Source of the DNA: Halarcobacter sp.
Lineage (GTDB): Bacteria > Campylobacterota > Campylobacteria > Campylobacterales > Arcobacteraceae
Direction of reading: 5' to 3'
Length of the DNA stretch: 64,000 nt
NCBI GenBank assembly: GCA_030145305.1
Contig: JAQYVX010000002.1
Coordinates: forward strand, 327,270-391,269
Numbering within the stretch: position 1 is the stretch's first letter; each line of letters opens with the position of its first letter. Below the pieces are notes generated by a model. It searched no databases. It was not told the DNA's origin and saw only the letters and a list, made by a program, of their open reading frames with translations. Below are positions 36,688-47,313 of the stretch, piece after piece. Made by a program: the position numbers and the translations under genes.

Positions 36688-39600
36688 TTATTCACTAATT
36701 ATTATATTTATTTCATTTTTTATTATTTTAAATTTTTCAAGTTTCTCATTTTTATCTAATTCTAAAGATTCTAATTCTTTTAGAACTTCACAAACCTCAT
36801 CTAGAACTAAATTTAAGCAAGAATTTTTAATATAGTGTGCTTTTTCTTTTATTTTTGTTTTATCATCTTTTTTTATAAATTCAGATAGTTCATCTATATC
36901 TTTTGATATATCATTTTTAAATTTGTTTATAATAAGACTAGCAATATTTTCACTAACTCCTAATTTTTTTGTAATTTTTGATATATCAATTTTACTTCCA
37001 AGCCTTTTTACTTTTTTATTACTTTTTAAAAACATTCTAAATATTCTTTTTAGCTCTTCTGTATTTATTGGCTTACTTAAATATTCATTCATTCCGATAT
37101 CTAAAAACTTTTCCCTATCGCCTTTAATAGCATTTGCTGTTAATGCAATAATTGGAATATTTTTTAACTTATTCTCTTTTTCATAATTCCTTATTTTATG
37201 GAAAGCTCCAATTCCATCTAAAATTGGCATATTAATATCCATTAAGATCATATTAAATTCACCATTGATATAAGCTTGAAATGCCTTTTCTCCATCTTCT
37301 TGTATATCAAAATCAATATTCATACTAGTTAATACAAAAGATAAAAGTTCTTGATTAGCCTTATTATCTTCAGCTATTAATACCCTTCCTTCAATTTCCA
37401 TATCTTCCATTTTTTCTACTATTTTTTTGTCATATCTTAAAAGAAGTTCTTGCAAGGCATCATTTATCTTTGATGGATAAAATGGTAAAGATAAGCTAAT
37501 TTCATTTGAGTTAAACTTTATTTTATTTATATTATTAGCATATTCAAATAAAATTAAAGTCTGCGTATTAGGAAATTTCTCCCTCATTTCTTCTAAATCT
37601 TCTCTACTTTTAAAACAATGAACTAAAATATTAGTTTTAGTGTCATCTTTATTTCCATTTGTAGTTCCAAATATTTCTAAATATTTTTTTATATAAGAAT
37701 ATAAATTGTTTTCTATATCAAAAATAGTAAAATTCAAATGATGCAAATAGTTTTTTGTATCTTCTACTTCCTCTTTACATACATTAAAATTCACATCAAA
37801 CCAAAATTTACTTCCTTTTCCTAATTCACTTTCAATATAGATTTTCGAATTTAAAGACTCAATTATATGTTTACAAATACTAAGTCCTAAACCGGTACCT
37901 TCAAATTCTTTATTTGATTTGTGATCTACTTGAATAAAGGGTTCAAAAATATTTTGAACTTTATTATTTGCTATTCCAATTCCCGTATCAATTACTTCAA
38001 ATCTAATTAATGCATTTTTATCTAATCTTTTTAGCACAATAATATTTACGTTTATTGTTCCCTCTCTATTTGTAAATTTAATTGCATTACTTATTAAATT
38101 TGACAATATTTGTCTAATTCTTGTTCCATCTGTTAATACACAAATAGGAGTTTTATTATCTAAGTTGAATATTAGTTTTAAATGTTTGTCATTAGCCCTT
38201 TTTGAAAAAAGTTCTACCACATCTTCACTAATCAAATAAATATCAGTTTCATAAATACTTAATTCAAAATTTCCACTTTCTATTTTTGAAATATCCAAAA
38301 TATCATTTATAATGCTTAAAAGTGATTTAGCACTTGTTTGAATAATAGTAGCTTGCTTTTTCCCTTGTATATTCAAATCATCTCTATTTGAAATTAACTC
38401 AGAAAAACCTATTATGGCATTTAAAGGAGTTCTTATTTCATGAGAAATATTTGCCAAAAATGAAGACTTGGCTTCATCAGCTTTTTGGGCTTTAATTAAT
38501 GTTTCTTTTAAGTATTTTGTTCTTTCTTCAATTTGTTCTTCTAAGCCATGATTTATATCTATTAACTCTATTGTTTTTTCATTTACTTTTTCTTCTAAAT
38601 GCTCATTTAACTCTTTTTGTTCATTAATTAAGTTTTTGACCTTTGAAGCCATATTATTAAATGATTTTTCAAGATTCCCAATTTCATCATTTGATTCAAC
38701 TTCTATTCTATAATCTAAATCATTCTTAGCAAATTTTTCAGTTCCTATTAAAAGTCGTTCAATCTTTCCACTAATATAATTAGACATCCAAATAGCAATT
38801 GCAATTATTAAAACCAGCATCAATAATGTTATAAAGGACAACTCATTTATTAGATTATTTATTAATTCTTCAATTTCTAAAGTATTCTCTTCTAACATAA
38901 GATCCATTTGCTCTGTTTGAGAAGATAAAATCTCTTCTACACTTTTCTTTGTTTCATTTGCTGCTGCGTGAAATTCTTCTACATTTGCTCCAATTGTTAC
39001 AAAGCCAAAGCCTCTTTTACTATTTGCAAATTTCCCTGTATAATAAGGAATTGTTGCCGCTGTTGTTAACTTCCAAACATTACTCCAATAAATTAAAAAA
39101 GAGCCATATCCTCCATTTTTTGTTAGTTGCATCCAACCTTGACATTGGGGTGCAAAGTTAAGATATCTACAATCAAGAGCAACATTTCCATCTTCTAAAA
39201 CTTGGGAGAAATTCGCATTTTTATTTAAACTTTGTTCTTCAAAGATGGGATAATCTTTTAAAAAATCATTAATTTCTTTTTTTGAATCTTTATATTTTAA
39301 AAATAACTTATTACTTAACCAAGGCATTGCTCTTTTCCCTGTTTCTTTGTCATATCCTACAATAAAATAATCCCTTGCATGTGAGATATTCTTACCTTCA
39401 TAATCCCACATAAAAGCATAATTACCTTCGCCTGCGTCAGAAATACTTTGTTTTGCATCTAGGCTAACAGGGTTTGAAGTATCAGTAAATTGCATAATAT
39501 GTTCATGGTCAAGAGCTAAAGAGACATAAGCTACTTTTTTATTATTTTTAAAAATAGGAGTTACAAATCTAATAATTCCTTCAAATTTCTTTCCTAAAGG

Positions 39601-40419
39601 ATTTTCTTTTCCTGCATAAGCATGCTCTTCTGGCTTAAATTCAATTTTTTGTTTTTCTGTTTTCTCTTTATTGAAAGTTCCTATTACTTTTGATTTTACA
39701 TATTCACCAATTACATCTGAAACAAAAATTTCTCCTTGTTTTAAATCTTTAATCTTTTCAAAATAAGTTTCAGAGTTTACATATGTATTTTCTTTATTTG
39801 AGATATTTGTAAGTTTATTATTTATTTGTGAAACTTTGTAAATCTCATTTCCACTTAAATCAAAATAATTTATCTCTTTGTAAATAGGTATTTTTTTTGT
39901 TTTTAATGTTAAAGGATCATGAAAACTAAACTCTCTTTTATTTTCTTCTAAATCTGCTGTATTTTTTAATCTTAATTCTTTTCTCTCTTTGTTAACAATC
40001 TCCCAAGTGCTAGTTTTATCATTATATTTATAATCTCCATGAACTATAATATTTCTTTGCTTGCTTTTGCTAAATTCATTTAAAATTTGATTATTTATGT
40101 TTATTTTTGATAAGAATAAAAGATCATTATCTCTTTCATATAAAAAACTTGCTACATTATTTGCAATTTCAAAAGATATTCTTTCCATAGAATTTTGTGA
40201 TTTTTTATCTAAATATCTAATACTATCTTCAATTGAGGCATTTGTTGTGGCTAAAATAATCTCTTTATTTTTATTAAATAAATATCTCGTACTATTTTGA
40301 ACATATCCTTCAAGATTGACAGTTCCTTCATATGCAATGTATGAAATAAAAAGAAGAGGTACTATTTTTATTAAAATAAATAATAAAACTAATTTTACTT
40401 TTATTGTTATATTTTTCAT
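36688..40419 (-). CDS. Hybrid sensor histidine kinase with receiver and Hpt domains
   Basis: A 1243-residue membrane sensor. Order: one membrane helix (about 10-32), a periplasmic sensor of about 490 residues with a cysteine pair (ALDCRYLNFAPQCQGW), a second helix (about 525-548), HAMP, coiled coil, HisKA with phospho-accepting His660 (NISHEIRTPLNAIIGFSEL), HATPase, a degenerate receiver-like segment, a true receiver with Asp1061 (MILMDINMPILDG), and a C-terminal Hpt with His1195 (AHYIKNSC). The chain suggests a multi-step phosphorelay. The next upstream gene, an HD-GYP regulator 30 bases away, may be in the same operon. Confidence 0.92.
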   Translation of the reverse strand: MKNITIKVKLVLLFILIKIVPLLFISYIAYEGTVNLEGYVQNSTRYLFNKNKEIILATTNASIEDSIRYLDKKSQNSMERISFEIANNVASFLYERDNDLLFLSKININNQILNEFSKSKQRNIIVHGDYKYNDKTSTWEIVNKERKELRLKNTADLEENKREFSFHDPLTLKTKKIPIYKEINYFDLSGNEIYKVSQINNKLTNISNKENTYVNSETYFEKIKDLKQGEIFVSDVIGEYVKSKVIGTFNKEKTEKQKIEFKPEEHAYAGKENPLGKKFEGIIRFVTPIFKNNKKVAYVSLALDHEHIMQFTDTSNPVSLDAKQSISDAGEGNYAFMWDYEGKNISHARDYFIVGYDKETGKRAMPWLSNKLFLKYKDSKKEINDFLKDYPIFEEQSLNKNANFSQVLEDGNVALDCRYLNFAPQCQGWMQLTKNGGYGSFLIYWSNVWKLTTAATIPYYTGKFANSKRGFGFVTIGANVEEFHAAANETKKSVEEILSSQTEQMDLMLEENTLEIEELINNLINELSFITLLMLVLIIAIAIWMSNYISGKIERLLIGTEKFAKNDLDYRIEVESNDEIGNLEKSFNNMASKVKNLINEQKELNEHLEEKVNEKTIELIDINHGLEEQIEERTKYLKETLIKAQKADEAKSSFLANISHEIRTPLNAIIGFSELISNRDDLNIQGKKQATIIQTSAKSLLSIINDILDISKIESGNFELSIYETDIYLISEDVVELFSKRANDKHLKLIFNLDNKTPICVLTDGTRIRQILSNLISNAIKFTNREGTINVNIIVLKRLDKNALIRFEVIDTGIGIANNKVQNIFEPFIQVDHKSNKEFEGTGLGLSICKHIIESLNSKIYIESELGKGSKFWFDVNFNVCKEEVEDTKNYLHHLNFTIFDIENNLYSYIKKYLEIFGTTNGNKDDTKTNILVHCFKSREDLEEMREKFPNTQTLILFEYANNINKIKFNSNEISLSLPFYPSKINDALQELLLRYDKKIVEKMEDMEIEGRVLIAEDNKANQELLSFVLTSMNIDFDIQEDGEKAFQAYINGEFNMILMDINMPILDGIGAFHKIRNYEKENKLKNIPIIALTANAIKGDREKFLDIGMNEYLSKPINTEELKRIFRMFLKSNKKVKRLGSKIDISKITKKLGVSENIASLIINKFKNDISKDIDELSEFIKKDDKTKIKEKAHYIKNSCLNLVLDEVCEVLKELESLELDKNEKLEKFKIIKNEINIIISE

Positions 40420-40449
40420 ATATTTTAATCCAATTATTATTTTTAGTAT

Positions 40450-41493
40450 TTATTCTTCTTGGAAAGAATTATAAATTGTTTTTACCTCATCAATATTTTT
40501 AACAAATAAATCTACAATCACCGGATCAAAATGCTTTTGTTTTTCTTGTATTAATAAATTTAATGCATCATCAAAATTCCAAGCTCTCTTATATGGACGA
40601 TTTGAAGTCAAGGCATCAAAAACATCTACTACAGCTACTATTCTTCCAAAGATATGAATATCTTCACCTTTAATTTGACCAGGGTATCCATTTCCATCAA
40701 ATTTTTCATGATGAGATATAGCAATCATAGCTCCTGCTTTTAAATATTCACTTTGTGAATCTTTTAAGATTTCATAACCAATTTGAGCATGAGTTTTCAT
40801 AATTTCAAACTCATCTTTATCTAATCTTCCAGGTTTTAATAAGATTTTATCTTCAATTCCTACTTTTCCTAAGTCATGAAAAGGAGAAGCGTAAAAAATT
40901 AAATCTTGGTCTACTTTGCTTAAGCCATATTCTCTTGCTAGCATTTTTGAATAATGTGCCACACGCGATACATGAGAGGCAGTTTCAGGGTCTTTATATT
41001 CTGCTGTTTTTCCTAAAATATTTAAAGTTTCTTGTTCTCTATTAATCAACTTTTGAGTTGCTTTTTGAACTTCAAACTCTAGTAGTTTTGCTTTGTCTTC
41101 TAAAAGAATCCTATTTTCATAACTATCTAATAAGTTCAAGACTCTTGCTTTAAATAACAAAGAATTAACAGGTTTACTCAAAAAATCATTAACGCCAGCA
41201 TCAAATGCATTTTTATGTATTTGATCATTATTTCCTGATGCTGTTACCATAATAATTGGAACTTTTTTATTTTTATTTCTAAACTCTTTTATAAAATCAA
41301 TACCATTTAAATTTGGCATCATATAATCAATTACAATCATGTCAACATGATTTTTTAAAACATACATTAAAGCTTCTAATGGGTCAAAAAAACTTTTTAC
41401 ATTTAATTCAATTTCTACACACATCGATTCTATTAAAAACAGATTATTTTTGTTATCATCTATTGACACAATTTGCATATTATGGAATTTCAT
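40450..41493 (-). CDS. Response regulator with HD-GYP cyclic-di-GMP phosphodiesterase domain
   Basis: A 347-residue cytosolic protein. An N-terminal receiver has the phospho-acceptor in DMIVIDYMMPNLNG. The output domain is HD-GYP: YASPFHDLGKVGIEDKILLK carries the HD pair, and HHEKFDGNGYPGQIKGE carries the GYP motif. Such proteins degrade cyclic di-GMP. It lies directly upstream of the hybrid kinase, its likely partner. Confidence 0.94.
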   Translation of the reverse strand: MKFHNMQIVSIDDNKNNLFLIESMCVEIELNVKSFFDPLEALMYVLKNHVDMIVIDYMMPNLNGIDFIKEFRNKNKKVPIIMVTASGNNDQIHKNAFDAGVNDFLSKPVNSLLFKARVLNLLDSYENRILLEDKAKLLEFEVQKATQKLINREQETLNILGKTAEYKDPETASHVSRVAHYSKMLAREYGLSKVDQDLIFYASPFHDLGKVGIEDKILLKPGRLDKDEFEIMKTHAQIGYEILKDSQSEYLKAGAMIAISHHEKFDGNGYPGQIKGEDIHIFGRIVAVVDVFDALTSNRPYKRAWNFDDALNLLIQEKQKHFDPVIVDLFVKNIDEVKTIYNSFQEE

Positions 41494-41653
41494 CGAATAC
41501 CTTTATCTAAACTTAATATTATTCTATTATTATTATTCTTAAAATATGGCAGTTAAATGAGAGATATAAGCAAGTTTTGAAAATTATTAGTATTAAAAAA
41601 AAAGAAGTTATTGCTAAATTTATTATACATATAATAAATTGTTTAATTTAGCA

Positions 41654-41679
41654 AGAGAAAAATATATATATTTTTCTCT
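41654..41679. terminator. Perfect 26-bp palindrome, terminator of ppnP
   Basis: AGAGAAAAATATA is followed directly by its exact inverse, then T-rich sequence on the plus side. It lies just past the ppnP stop and acts as a hairpin terminator on either strand. Confidence 0.7.
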
Positions 41680-41687
41680 TTTTTATT

Positions 41688-42008
41688 TTATTTATAAGTT
41701 ACTTTAATAAAAGAACAACAATAATCAACTAATGATGTCACTTTTAATTTATATTTAGAATTTTGTGCAATTTTAACGCTCGCTGGAGCTACATACTCAA
41801 CCCAATCTTCTGCTGGTAACATAACTTCTAAACTACCGCTGTTAATGTCAATAACTGCTTTATTCACAGTATTTAATTCATATTCACCTGGAAGCATAAT
41901 TCCTAAAGTTTTTTTGCTACCATCTCCAAAAGTGATACTTCTACTTGTTATATTCCCATCATATAAAATATTTGCTTGCTTTGCAATGCTAACGTTACCA
42001 AAATCCAT
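41688..42008 (-). CDS. ppnP: Pyrimidine/purine nucleoside phosphorylase (DUF1255/YaiE)
   Basis: A 106-residue single-domain cupin-like protein. The family residues are visible: GNVSIAKQANILYDGNITSR, KTLGIMLPGEYEL and a C-terminal YCCSFIKV segment. E. coli PpnP cleaves several nucleosides phosphorolytically. Usual length is about 94-105. Confidence 0.9.
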   Translation of the reverse strand: MDFGNVSIAKQANILYDGNITSRSITFGDGSKKTLGIMLPGEYELNTVNKAVIDINSGSLEVMLPAEDWVEYVAPASVKIAQNSKYKLKVTSLVDYCCSFIKVTYK

Positions 42009-42122
42009 CTATATTCCTTTATCAAAAATAATTTTCAGTAATTTTAGCATAATTTTTATTTGAAGCAAGTATCTAATATTAATTTGTTATAATTTTTCCA
42101 AATTAACTCAATAGAAAGATAT

Positions 42123-42740
42123 ATGCAAGGTTATATAATAGACATAAAAGCAGTTAAAGATGATGACTTAATAGTTTCAATTTTAACTGAAAATCAAATT
42201 TATACTACTTATAGATTTTATGGAGCAAGACACTCTAATATTAATGTAGGATATAAAATAGACTTTGAACTTGAAAGTAATATGAGAAGTTCAATTCCTA
42301 GATTAAAAGATGTAATTCAACTTGGCTTTGAATGGATTTTTGATAATGAGAAACTTTATTGTTGGCAAAGATTTATAAAACTCTTTTATCCACATTTGAA
42401 AGATATTGAAGATATTGATAATTTTTATTTTAAACTTTTAGATAAACTATCACATAAAATGATAAAACAAAATGCAAAAAGAGCTATTTGTAAAAGTTAT
42501 TTAAAACTTTTACAACATGAAGGACGTTTACATACAGACTTCACTTGCTTTTTATGTGAAAATGAAATACTAGAAGATATTTCTTTAGTAAGAAGTTTTA
42601 TGCCAGTTCATTCAACTTGTACTTATAGTAAAGCCTTTAAAATAAAAAAAGTAGAAGAACTTTTCTTTGAAAAATCTCTTATTTTATTTGAAGATGAAGA
42701 AGTAGATTACTTATGGAATATCTTACTTCAAGGATTATAA
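42123..42740 (+). CDS. recO: DNA repair protein RecO (epsilon type)
   Basis: A 205-residue protein with an N-terminal OB domain (MQGYIIDIKAVKDDDLIVSI) and a C-terminal helical part containing CFLCENEI, the reduced zinc-binding region. It loads RecA with RecR at gaps. It is shorter and more divergent than E. coli RecO, which is normal for this phylum. Confidence 0.88.
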   Translation: MQGYIIDIKAVKDDDLIVSILTENQIYTTYRFYGARHSNINVGYKIDFELESNMRSSIPRLKDVIQLGFEWIFDNEKLYCWQRFIKLFYPHLKDIEDIDNFYFKLLDKLSHKMIKQNAKRAICKSYLKLLQHEGRLHTDFTCFLCENEILEDISLVRSFMPVHSTCTYSKAFKIKKVEELFFEKSLILFEDEEVDYLWNILLQGL

Positions 42741-42784
42741 GTTACAAAGTTATATAATATATAAGTTCAGCACTAGGGGAAAAA

Positions 42785-45187
42785 ATGTATATATTTGAAA
42801 ATAGTAATGTATCGAATTATCTAGATATAAAAACTGAAGATTTAGCAGTTACAAAACTTTTAGAAAAATTAAATATAAATGTAGAAACATCCTTCTTATA
42901 TAATCGAAATGATGACTACAAAGCCTTAGTAGAGTATATTAGTGATTTATATAATGATAAAAAAGAAATCTCTAAAGAACTTACTTATGAGATAAATAAT
43001 AACCTAAACTTTAAAGCATATTTAGTAATTTTAATAAAAGAAAAAATGCAAAATATTCTTTCAAATAATACAACTATTATATTTAAAGAAATAGTTACAA
43101 TTGTAAACTTACTATCATTTGGTAAAAAATTTGAAATATTTGAAAATTACAATTCTTATAATTTAGAAAATCTTCGAGCTTTATTTAGAGAATTTGAAGA
43201 TAATCTTAAAGAAGCAAAACAATTAGATGAAGATAATTTTCTACTTATTTTTAATCAATATATAGCTTTAATTGAATTATTTAATGGCCTATGTATAATT
43301 AATTCAACTGATGTTCTAAGGAAAAAAACAATTAATTCTTTAATTAATGTTATTAGTGAGACAATAAATACATTAAAATTCAATATAAAACTAGATGATG
43401 CACAAATTAATTCTTTAAATAATATCCAAGGGAAAATGCTATTTTATTATTCTCATATTCCATATATAAATGAAGCAAATAAAGATTCACAGTATTTAAT
43501 TGATGAATTTAAATTTATCTTTGAGAAACTTTGTGATGGTTATAATTTATCAAAAAACACAAGATTATCTTCTGAAGCTAAACAAAAAGATTATTATAAA
43601 ACTTTTCTTAACTCATCAAGCACTTTGCTTTCTGCACTTTTTTATAAATTAGAAAATACTTATCAAAAAGAAGATTATACTGATATAAGTAAATACAGAA
43701 ATATCATAGAATTATATGAATTAGAAATAAATCACATAAAAAATGAAAAGTTTGAAACAATTGATGATTTTAAAAATGCTCTTTTGGTTAATTATCTTTA
43801 TATATATAATGAATCTTCTAATGATAATTTCTTACTTATTATTGAAGACTTTATTAAAAATCCTGTCTTAAATAGTTTGAATATGAATATGATTCATTCA
43901 ATTATTCTTTTTACTAAAGAAATAGAAGAAGAGACACTTTTAAAAATCTTGAAGAATTTAATATCAACTGAAAAATATAAAAATGATTACCATGAATTTT
44001 ATAAATTAAATATTTGTGATTTAATTATTAATAAACTTATTAATAATAAAAATAAATCTATTGATGAAAAAATAGTAGATGATCTTGTAGATTATATTGA
44101 AACAAACAAAATAGCTTCCCATCTAATGTCAATTTATTCAAAATTATATCTCTCTTTATCTCTTTATTATTCATATTATGAAAATTATGAAGAAATTGAA
44201 AAATCTAAATTCTATTATTACAATTATTTAATAATTAATGGAAAAGAATTATTAGATAACGAGTATTCAAATTTTAATAAAAATATCTTATACAATCATG
44301 GAAAAAAACTAATAAGTGATTTAGATTTAGAAAATGTAATGGTATCAGACCAAAAATGTATTAAGATTGGAACAAATCTTTTACTAAAATTTTCAGAGCA
44401 ACAAGAGATAAATTTAAAGTATACTATTAACCAAAAACTATCAAATATAATTACAGAAATTTTTACTAATGAAAGTTTAAATAACGAACTTCTTGATAAG
44501 AAAATTGAGAGTTTTATATCAAGAGATATTTTCCATGGACTTATATTTTCATCTGTCCAAGGTCTTTGTGAGAAAGAGTGTAGTTTAATTGATTTAGGTT
44601 ATGAAAAAATAGAAATTCCACTTATTGATGAATATAAATTAAAAATGGCATATTCTATTGTTTATAAAGATATTTTTGAAAATATTTTTGAAAAAAACAA
44701 GGACTATATAAAACAAAATCTTATTAATCTAATTGTTAGTTATAAAAAAAGTATTCCAATTTATAATGATCCAATTACAACACTATATAATTTTGAAAAA
44801 CTAAAAACTGAGCTTTTGCAAAAAGAGGATGAAGATGAACTTATTTTTCTAAGAGTTTATATTGAAGATTTACAAAAATTAAATAAAAAATATGGGTATT
44901 TAAAAACGAATATCTTATTTAAAGAGTATGTTCTAAAAATTAATAATATTGTAGATTCATTTAGATTAAATGGCCCAGAAATAGGATTATTTATTGATAA
45001 AAATCATAACTATGAAGAGATTATTAAAAAAATAAAATCTATTGAAATTACTTATAAAGAAGATCAAATAAAACTAAATCTTGTCTTTGCAATTTCTTGG
45101 GGAAATAAAAATAATTTAATAGAGAAATCATCATATGCAATGAGTTTAGCTCAAAACTCAAAGAATAAATATTATGAATTTAAGTAA
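42785..45187 (+). CDS. Large helical protein ending in a degenerate GGDEF domain
   Basis: An 800-residue, apparently cytosolic protein. The first about 640 residues are mostly helical with no motif I recognise. The C terminus copies the GGDEF fold: DPITTLYNFEKLKTEL (from residue 662) matches the usual DxLTGLxNR, but the active-site loop reads NGPEIGL (729-735) instead of GGDEF. It should not make cyclic di-GMP and may bind a nucleotide or a partner. AGGGG precedes the ATG; the gene follows recO by 44 bases. Confidence 0.75.
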   Translation: MYIFENSNVSNYLDIKTEDLAVTKLLEKLNINVETSFLYNRNDDYKALVEYISDLYNDKKEISKELTYEINNNLNFKAYLVILIKEKMQNILSNNTTIIFKEIVTIVNLLSFGKKFEIFENYNSYNLENLRALFREFEDNLKEAKQLDEDNFLLIFNQYIALIELFNGLCIINSTDVLRKKTINSLINVISETINTLKFNIKLDDAQINSLNNIQGKMLFYYSHIPYINEANKDSQYLIDEFKFIFEKLCDGYNLSKNTRLSSEAKQKDYYKTFLNSSSTLLSALFYKLENTYQKEDYTDISKYRNIIELYELEINHIKNEKFETIDDFKNALLVNYLYIYNESSNDNFLLIIEDFIKNPVLNSLNMNMIHSIILFTKEIEEETLLKILKNLISTEKYKNDYHEFYKLNICDLIINKLINNKNKSIDEKIVDDLVDYIETNKIASHLMSIYSKLYLSLSLYYSYYENYEEIEKSKFYYYNYLIINGKELLDNEYSNFNKNILYNHGKKLISDLDLENVMVSDQKCIKIGTNLLLKFSEQQEINLKYTINQKLSNIITEIFTNESLNNELLDKKIESFISRDIFHGLIFSSVQGLCEKECSLIDLGYEKIEIPLIDEYKLKMAYSIVYKDIFENIFEKNKDYIKQNLINLIVSYKKSIPIYNDPITTLYNFEKLKTELLQKEDEDELIFLRVYIEDLQKLNKKYGYLKTNILFKEYVLKINNIVDSFRLNGPEIGLFIDKNHNYEEIIKKIKSIEITYKEDQIKLNLVFAISWGNKNNLIEKSSYAMSLAQNSKNKYYEFK

Positions 45188-45210
45188 TTAAGATTAAAAT
45201 CTTAATTACT
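45183..45210. terminator. Bidirectional terminator between converging genes
   Basis: AGTAATTAAGAT and ATCTTAATTACT form a perfect 12-bp stem around TAAA, overlapping the end of both genes. Confidence 0.7.
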
Positions 45211-46027
45211 CATCAAGTAGTCTATCTTGTAGTTTTTCTATTGCTTTTTCTAAATTTTTAACATCTAAATTATACTTTTTAGCTTTTGCAATTCCTTTTT
45301 CAATACTTTCATCGCTCATAGCATTAGTAACACAACAAATTGTTTTAATAACGTCCAAGATTTGAGTTTCTTCTATATATTCATCTGGGCAGTTTTCAAT
45401 ATCATCTACATGTTCAATAACATTAATAAGATTATCACTTAATTTCCAATATTTGAAAATTGCAGCTGTTATTTGTGAAGTTGTTATTCCTACTATCTCT
45501 TTTTCTGCTTGGGAAATAGAGTTACCTTTTTCTAAAGATAACTTAAATTTTTCACTTTTACCTTCACTATCAATAATATCAGCCAAAATAAATTTTCCTG
45601 CTTCTTGTAAAAGTGCAGGTAAAACTAACTCTTCTTTTAAATCAAAAGAGACTTTTGAAAGCCATAAAGCTGTCAAAGTAGTAGCTAAATTTGAAGCTCT
45701 CATAAAATCATCGCTATTAATACCATATGCGGATAAATTAGTTTTTAATAAATTTTGTACAGTTCCACCAATAGCAATTGAAATTGTAAAATTAATTCCT
45801 AATAAATTAATAGCTTTACTCGCTGTTTCTACTTTACTTCTAAAGCCAAACATTGCGGAGTTTGAGACCTTTAATAAAGTTGATACAATAAGAGCATCTT
45901 TTTCTATTATTTTCAATAATTCAAATGCTTCTTTTTCACTATCTTGTCTAAACTCTTCAATTTGCATTATTGTTTTCGGTAAAGGGGGTAAAGATTCTAT
46001 TCTTTCTATAATGTTACTATTCATCAA
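45206..46027 (-). CDS. HDOD domain protein
   Basis: A 273-residue protein with the HDOD pattern: SLPPLPKTIMQIEEF, LIVSTLLKVSNSAMFGF, and LVLPALLQEAGKFILAD in place of the metal-binding HD-type residues. HDOD proteins are non-catalytic HD relatives involved in signalling and motility control. It neighbours ychF but is not clearly coupled to it. Confidence 0.88.
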   Translation of the reverse strand: MMNSNIIERIESLPPLPKTIMQIEEFRQDSEKEAFELLKIIEKDALIVSTLLKVSNSAMFGFRSKVETASKAINLLGINFTISIAIGGTVQNLLKTNLSAYGINSDDFMRASNLATTLTALWLSKVSFDLKEELVLPALLQEAGKFILADIIDSEGKSEKFKLSLEKGNSISQAEKEIVGITTSQITAAIFKYWKLSDNLINVIEHVDDIENCPDEYIEETQILDVIKTICCVTNAMSDESIEKGIAKAKKYNLDVKNLEKAIEKLQDRLLDE

Positions 46028-46090
46028 AACTCCTATTTAAATCTATCAACTTGCCTATATAAAGATTATTATATCAAAATATACTTATTA

Positions 46091-47191
46091 TTAAACATTA
46101 AATCTAAAATGCATCACATCGCCATCTTGAACGATATAATCTTTTCCTTCTAGTTTTAATTTACCAGCTTCTTTACATTTAGCTTCGCCACCAAGTTCAA
46201 CAAAATCATTATACCCAATAACTTCAGCTTTAATAAAACCTTTTTCGAAATCATTATGTATAACAGCTGCTGCTTGTGGAGCTTTCGTATTTTTCTTAAT
46301 AGTCCAAGCTCTAACTTCTATTTTTCCAGCAGTGAAATATGATTGAAGACCAAGTTTATCAAATGCACAATGAATGATTTTTTCTAAGCCTGATTCTTCA
46401 ACACCTAAATCATTTAGCATCTCTTTTGCTTCATCATCTTCCATACCAATTAGTTCTTCTTCAATTTTTGCACAAAGCATAACTAAATCAGCACCTACAC
46501 TAGCTGCATGTTCTTTTAAAATTTCAACAAAATTATTACCATCAACTAATGAATCTTCATCAACATTTGCACCATAGATAACATCTTTATTTGATAAAAA
46601 TCTTAATTCTTTATCTAAAGCTATAAAATCTTCATCATCTTTATTTTCAAATGTTTTTACAGGTTGTAATTCTTCTAAATGCTTCATTACTTCTTGTGCA
46701 ATTTCTAGACTAGCAGCAGCTTCTTTTGAAAATTTTGATTGTTTTTTAAGTCTGTCAATTTTCTTTTCAAGTTGAGAGATATCTGCATAAACTAGTTCTG
46801 TTTCAATAATTTCTATATCTCTTAAAGGGTTAACATCACCTTCTACATGAGTAATATTTCCATCTTCAAAACATCTAACCATATGTAAAATAACTTCTAC
46901 TTCTCTAATATTAGATAAGAATTGATTTCCTAATCCTTCACCTTTACTTGCACCTCTAACTAAACCAGCAATATCTACAAAATCAATTGTTGAGTACTGA
47001 ATTTTATCAGGAATTACAATTTTTGCTAATTCATCTAATCTTTTATCAGGAACTGGTACTACTGCTTTGTTTGGTTCTATTGTACAAAACGGATAGTTTT
47101 GTGCCTCTGCATTTTGTGCTTTTGTTAAAGCATTAAAAGTTGTTGATTTACCTACGTTTGGAAGTCCAACTATTCCTACACCTAATCCCAT
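46091..47191 (-). CDS. ychF: Redox-regulated ribosome-binding ATPase YchF
   Basis: A 366-residue Obg-family P-loop protein. G1 is GIVGLPNVGKSTTFNAL. The G4 region departs from NKxD (GANVDEDSL), which accounts for its ATP preference. A coiled coil and a C-terminal TGS domain (AWTIKKNTKAPQAAAVIHND) follow. It binds ribosomes and influences stress responses. In Campylobacter it follows pepA; here a 5-kb island separates them. Confidence 0.96.
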   Translation of the reverse strand: MGLGVGIVGLPNVGKSTTFNALTKAQNAEAQNYPFCTIEPNKAVVPVPDKRLDELAKIVIPDKIQYSTIDFVDIAGLVRGASKGEGLGNQFLSNIREVEVILHMVRCFEDGNITHVEGDVNPLRDIEIIETELVYADISQLEKKIDRLKKQSKFSKEAAASLEIAQEVMKHLEELQPVKTFENKDDEDFIALDKELRFLSNKDVIYGANVDEDSLVDGNNFVEILKEHAASVGADLVMLCAKIEEELIGMEDDEAKEMLNDLGVEESGLEKIIHCAFDKLGLQSYFTAGKIEVRAWTIKKNTKAPQAAAVIHNDFEKGFIKAEVIGYNDFVELGGEAKCKEAGKLKLEGKDYIVQDGDVMHFRFNV

Positions 47192-47273
47192 TTCTATCCT
47201 TTAGTATTTATTTATAAATATTCTACAATAACCATTAAATCGACATTACAAAGGATTTTTATAATTTTCATTG

Positions 47274-47279
47274 TATAAT
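47274..47279 (+). promoter_or_regulatory. -10 box upstream of the integrase remnant
   Basis: TGTATAAT (extended -10) lies 60 bases before the remnant's start at 47339. No clear -35. Confidence 0.4.
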
Positions 47280-47313
47280 TAAACATCATTATTTAGCAAT
47301 ATTTTACAAATCA

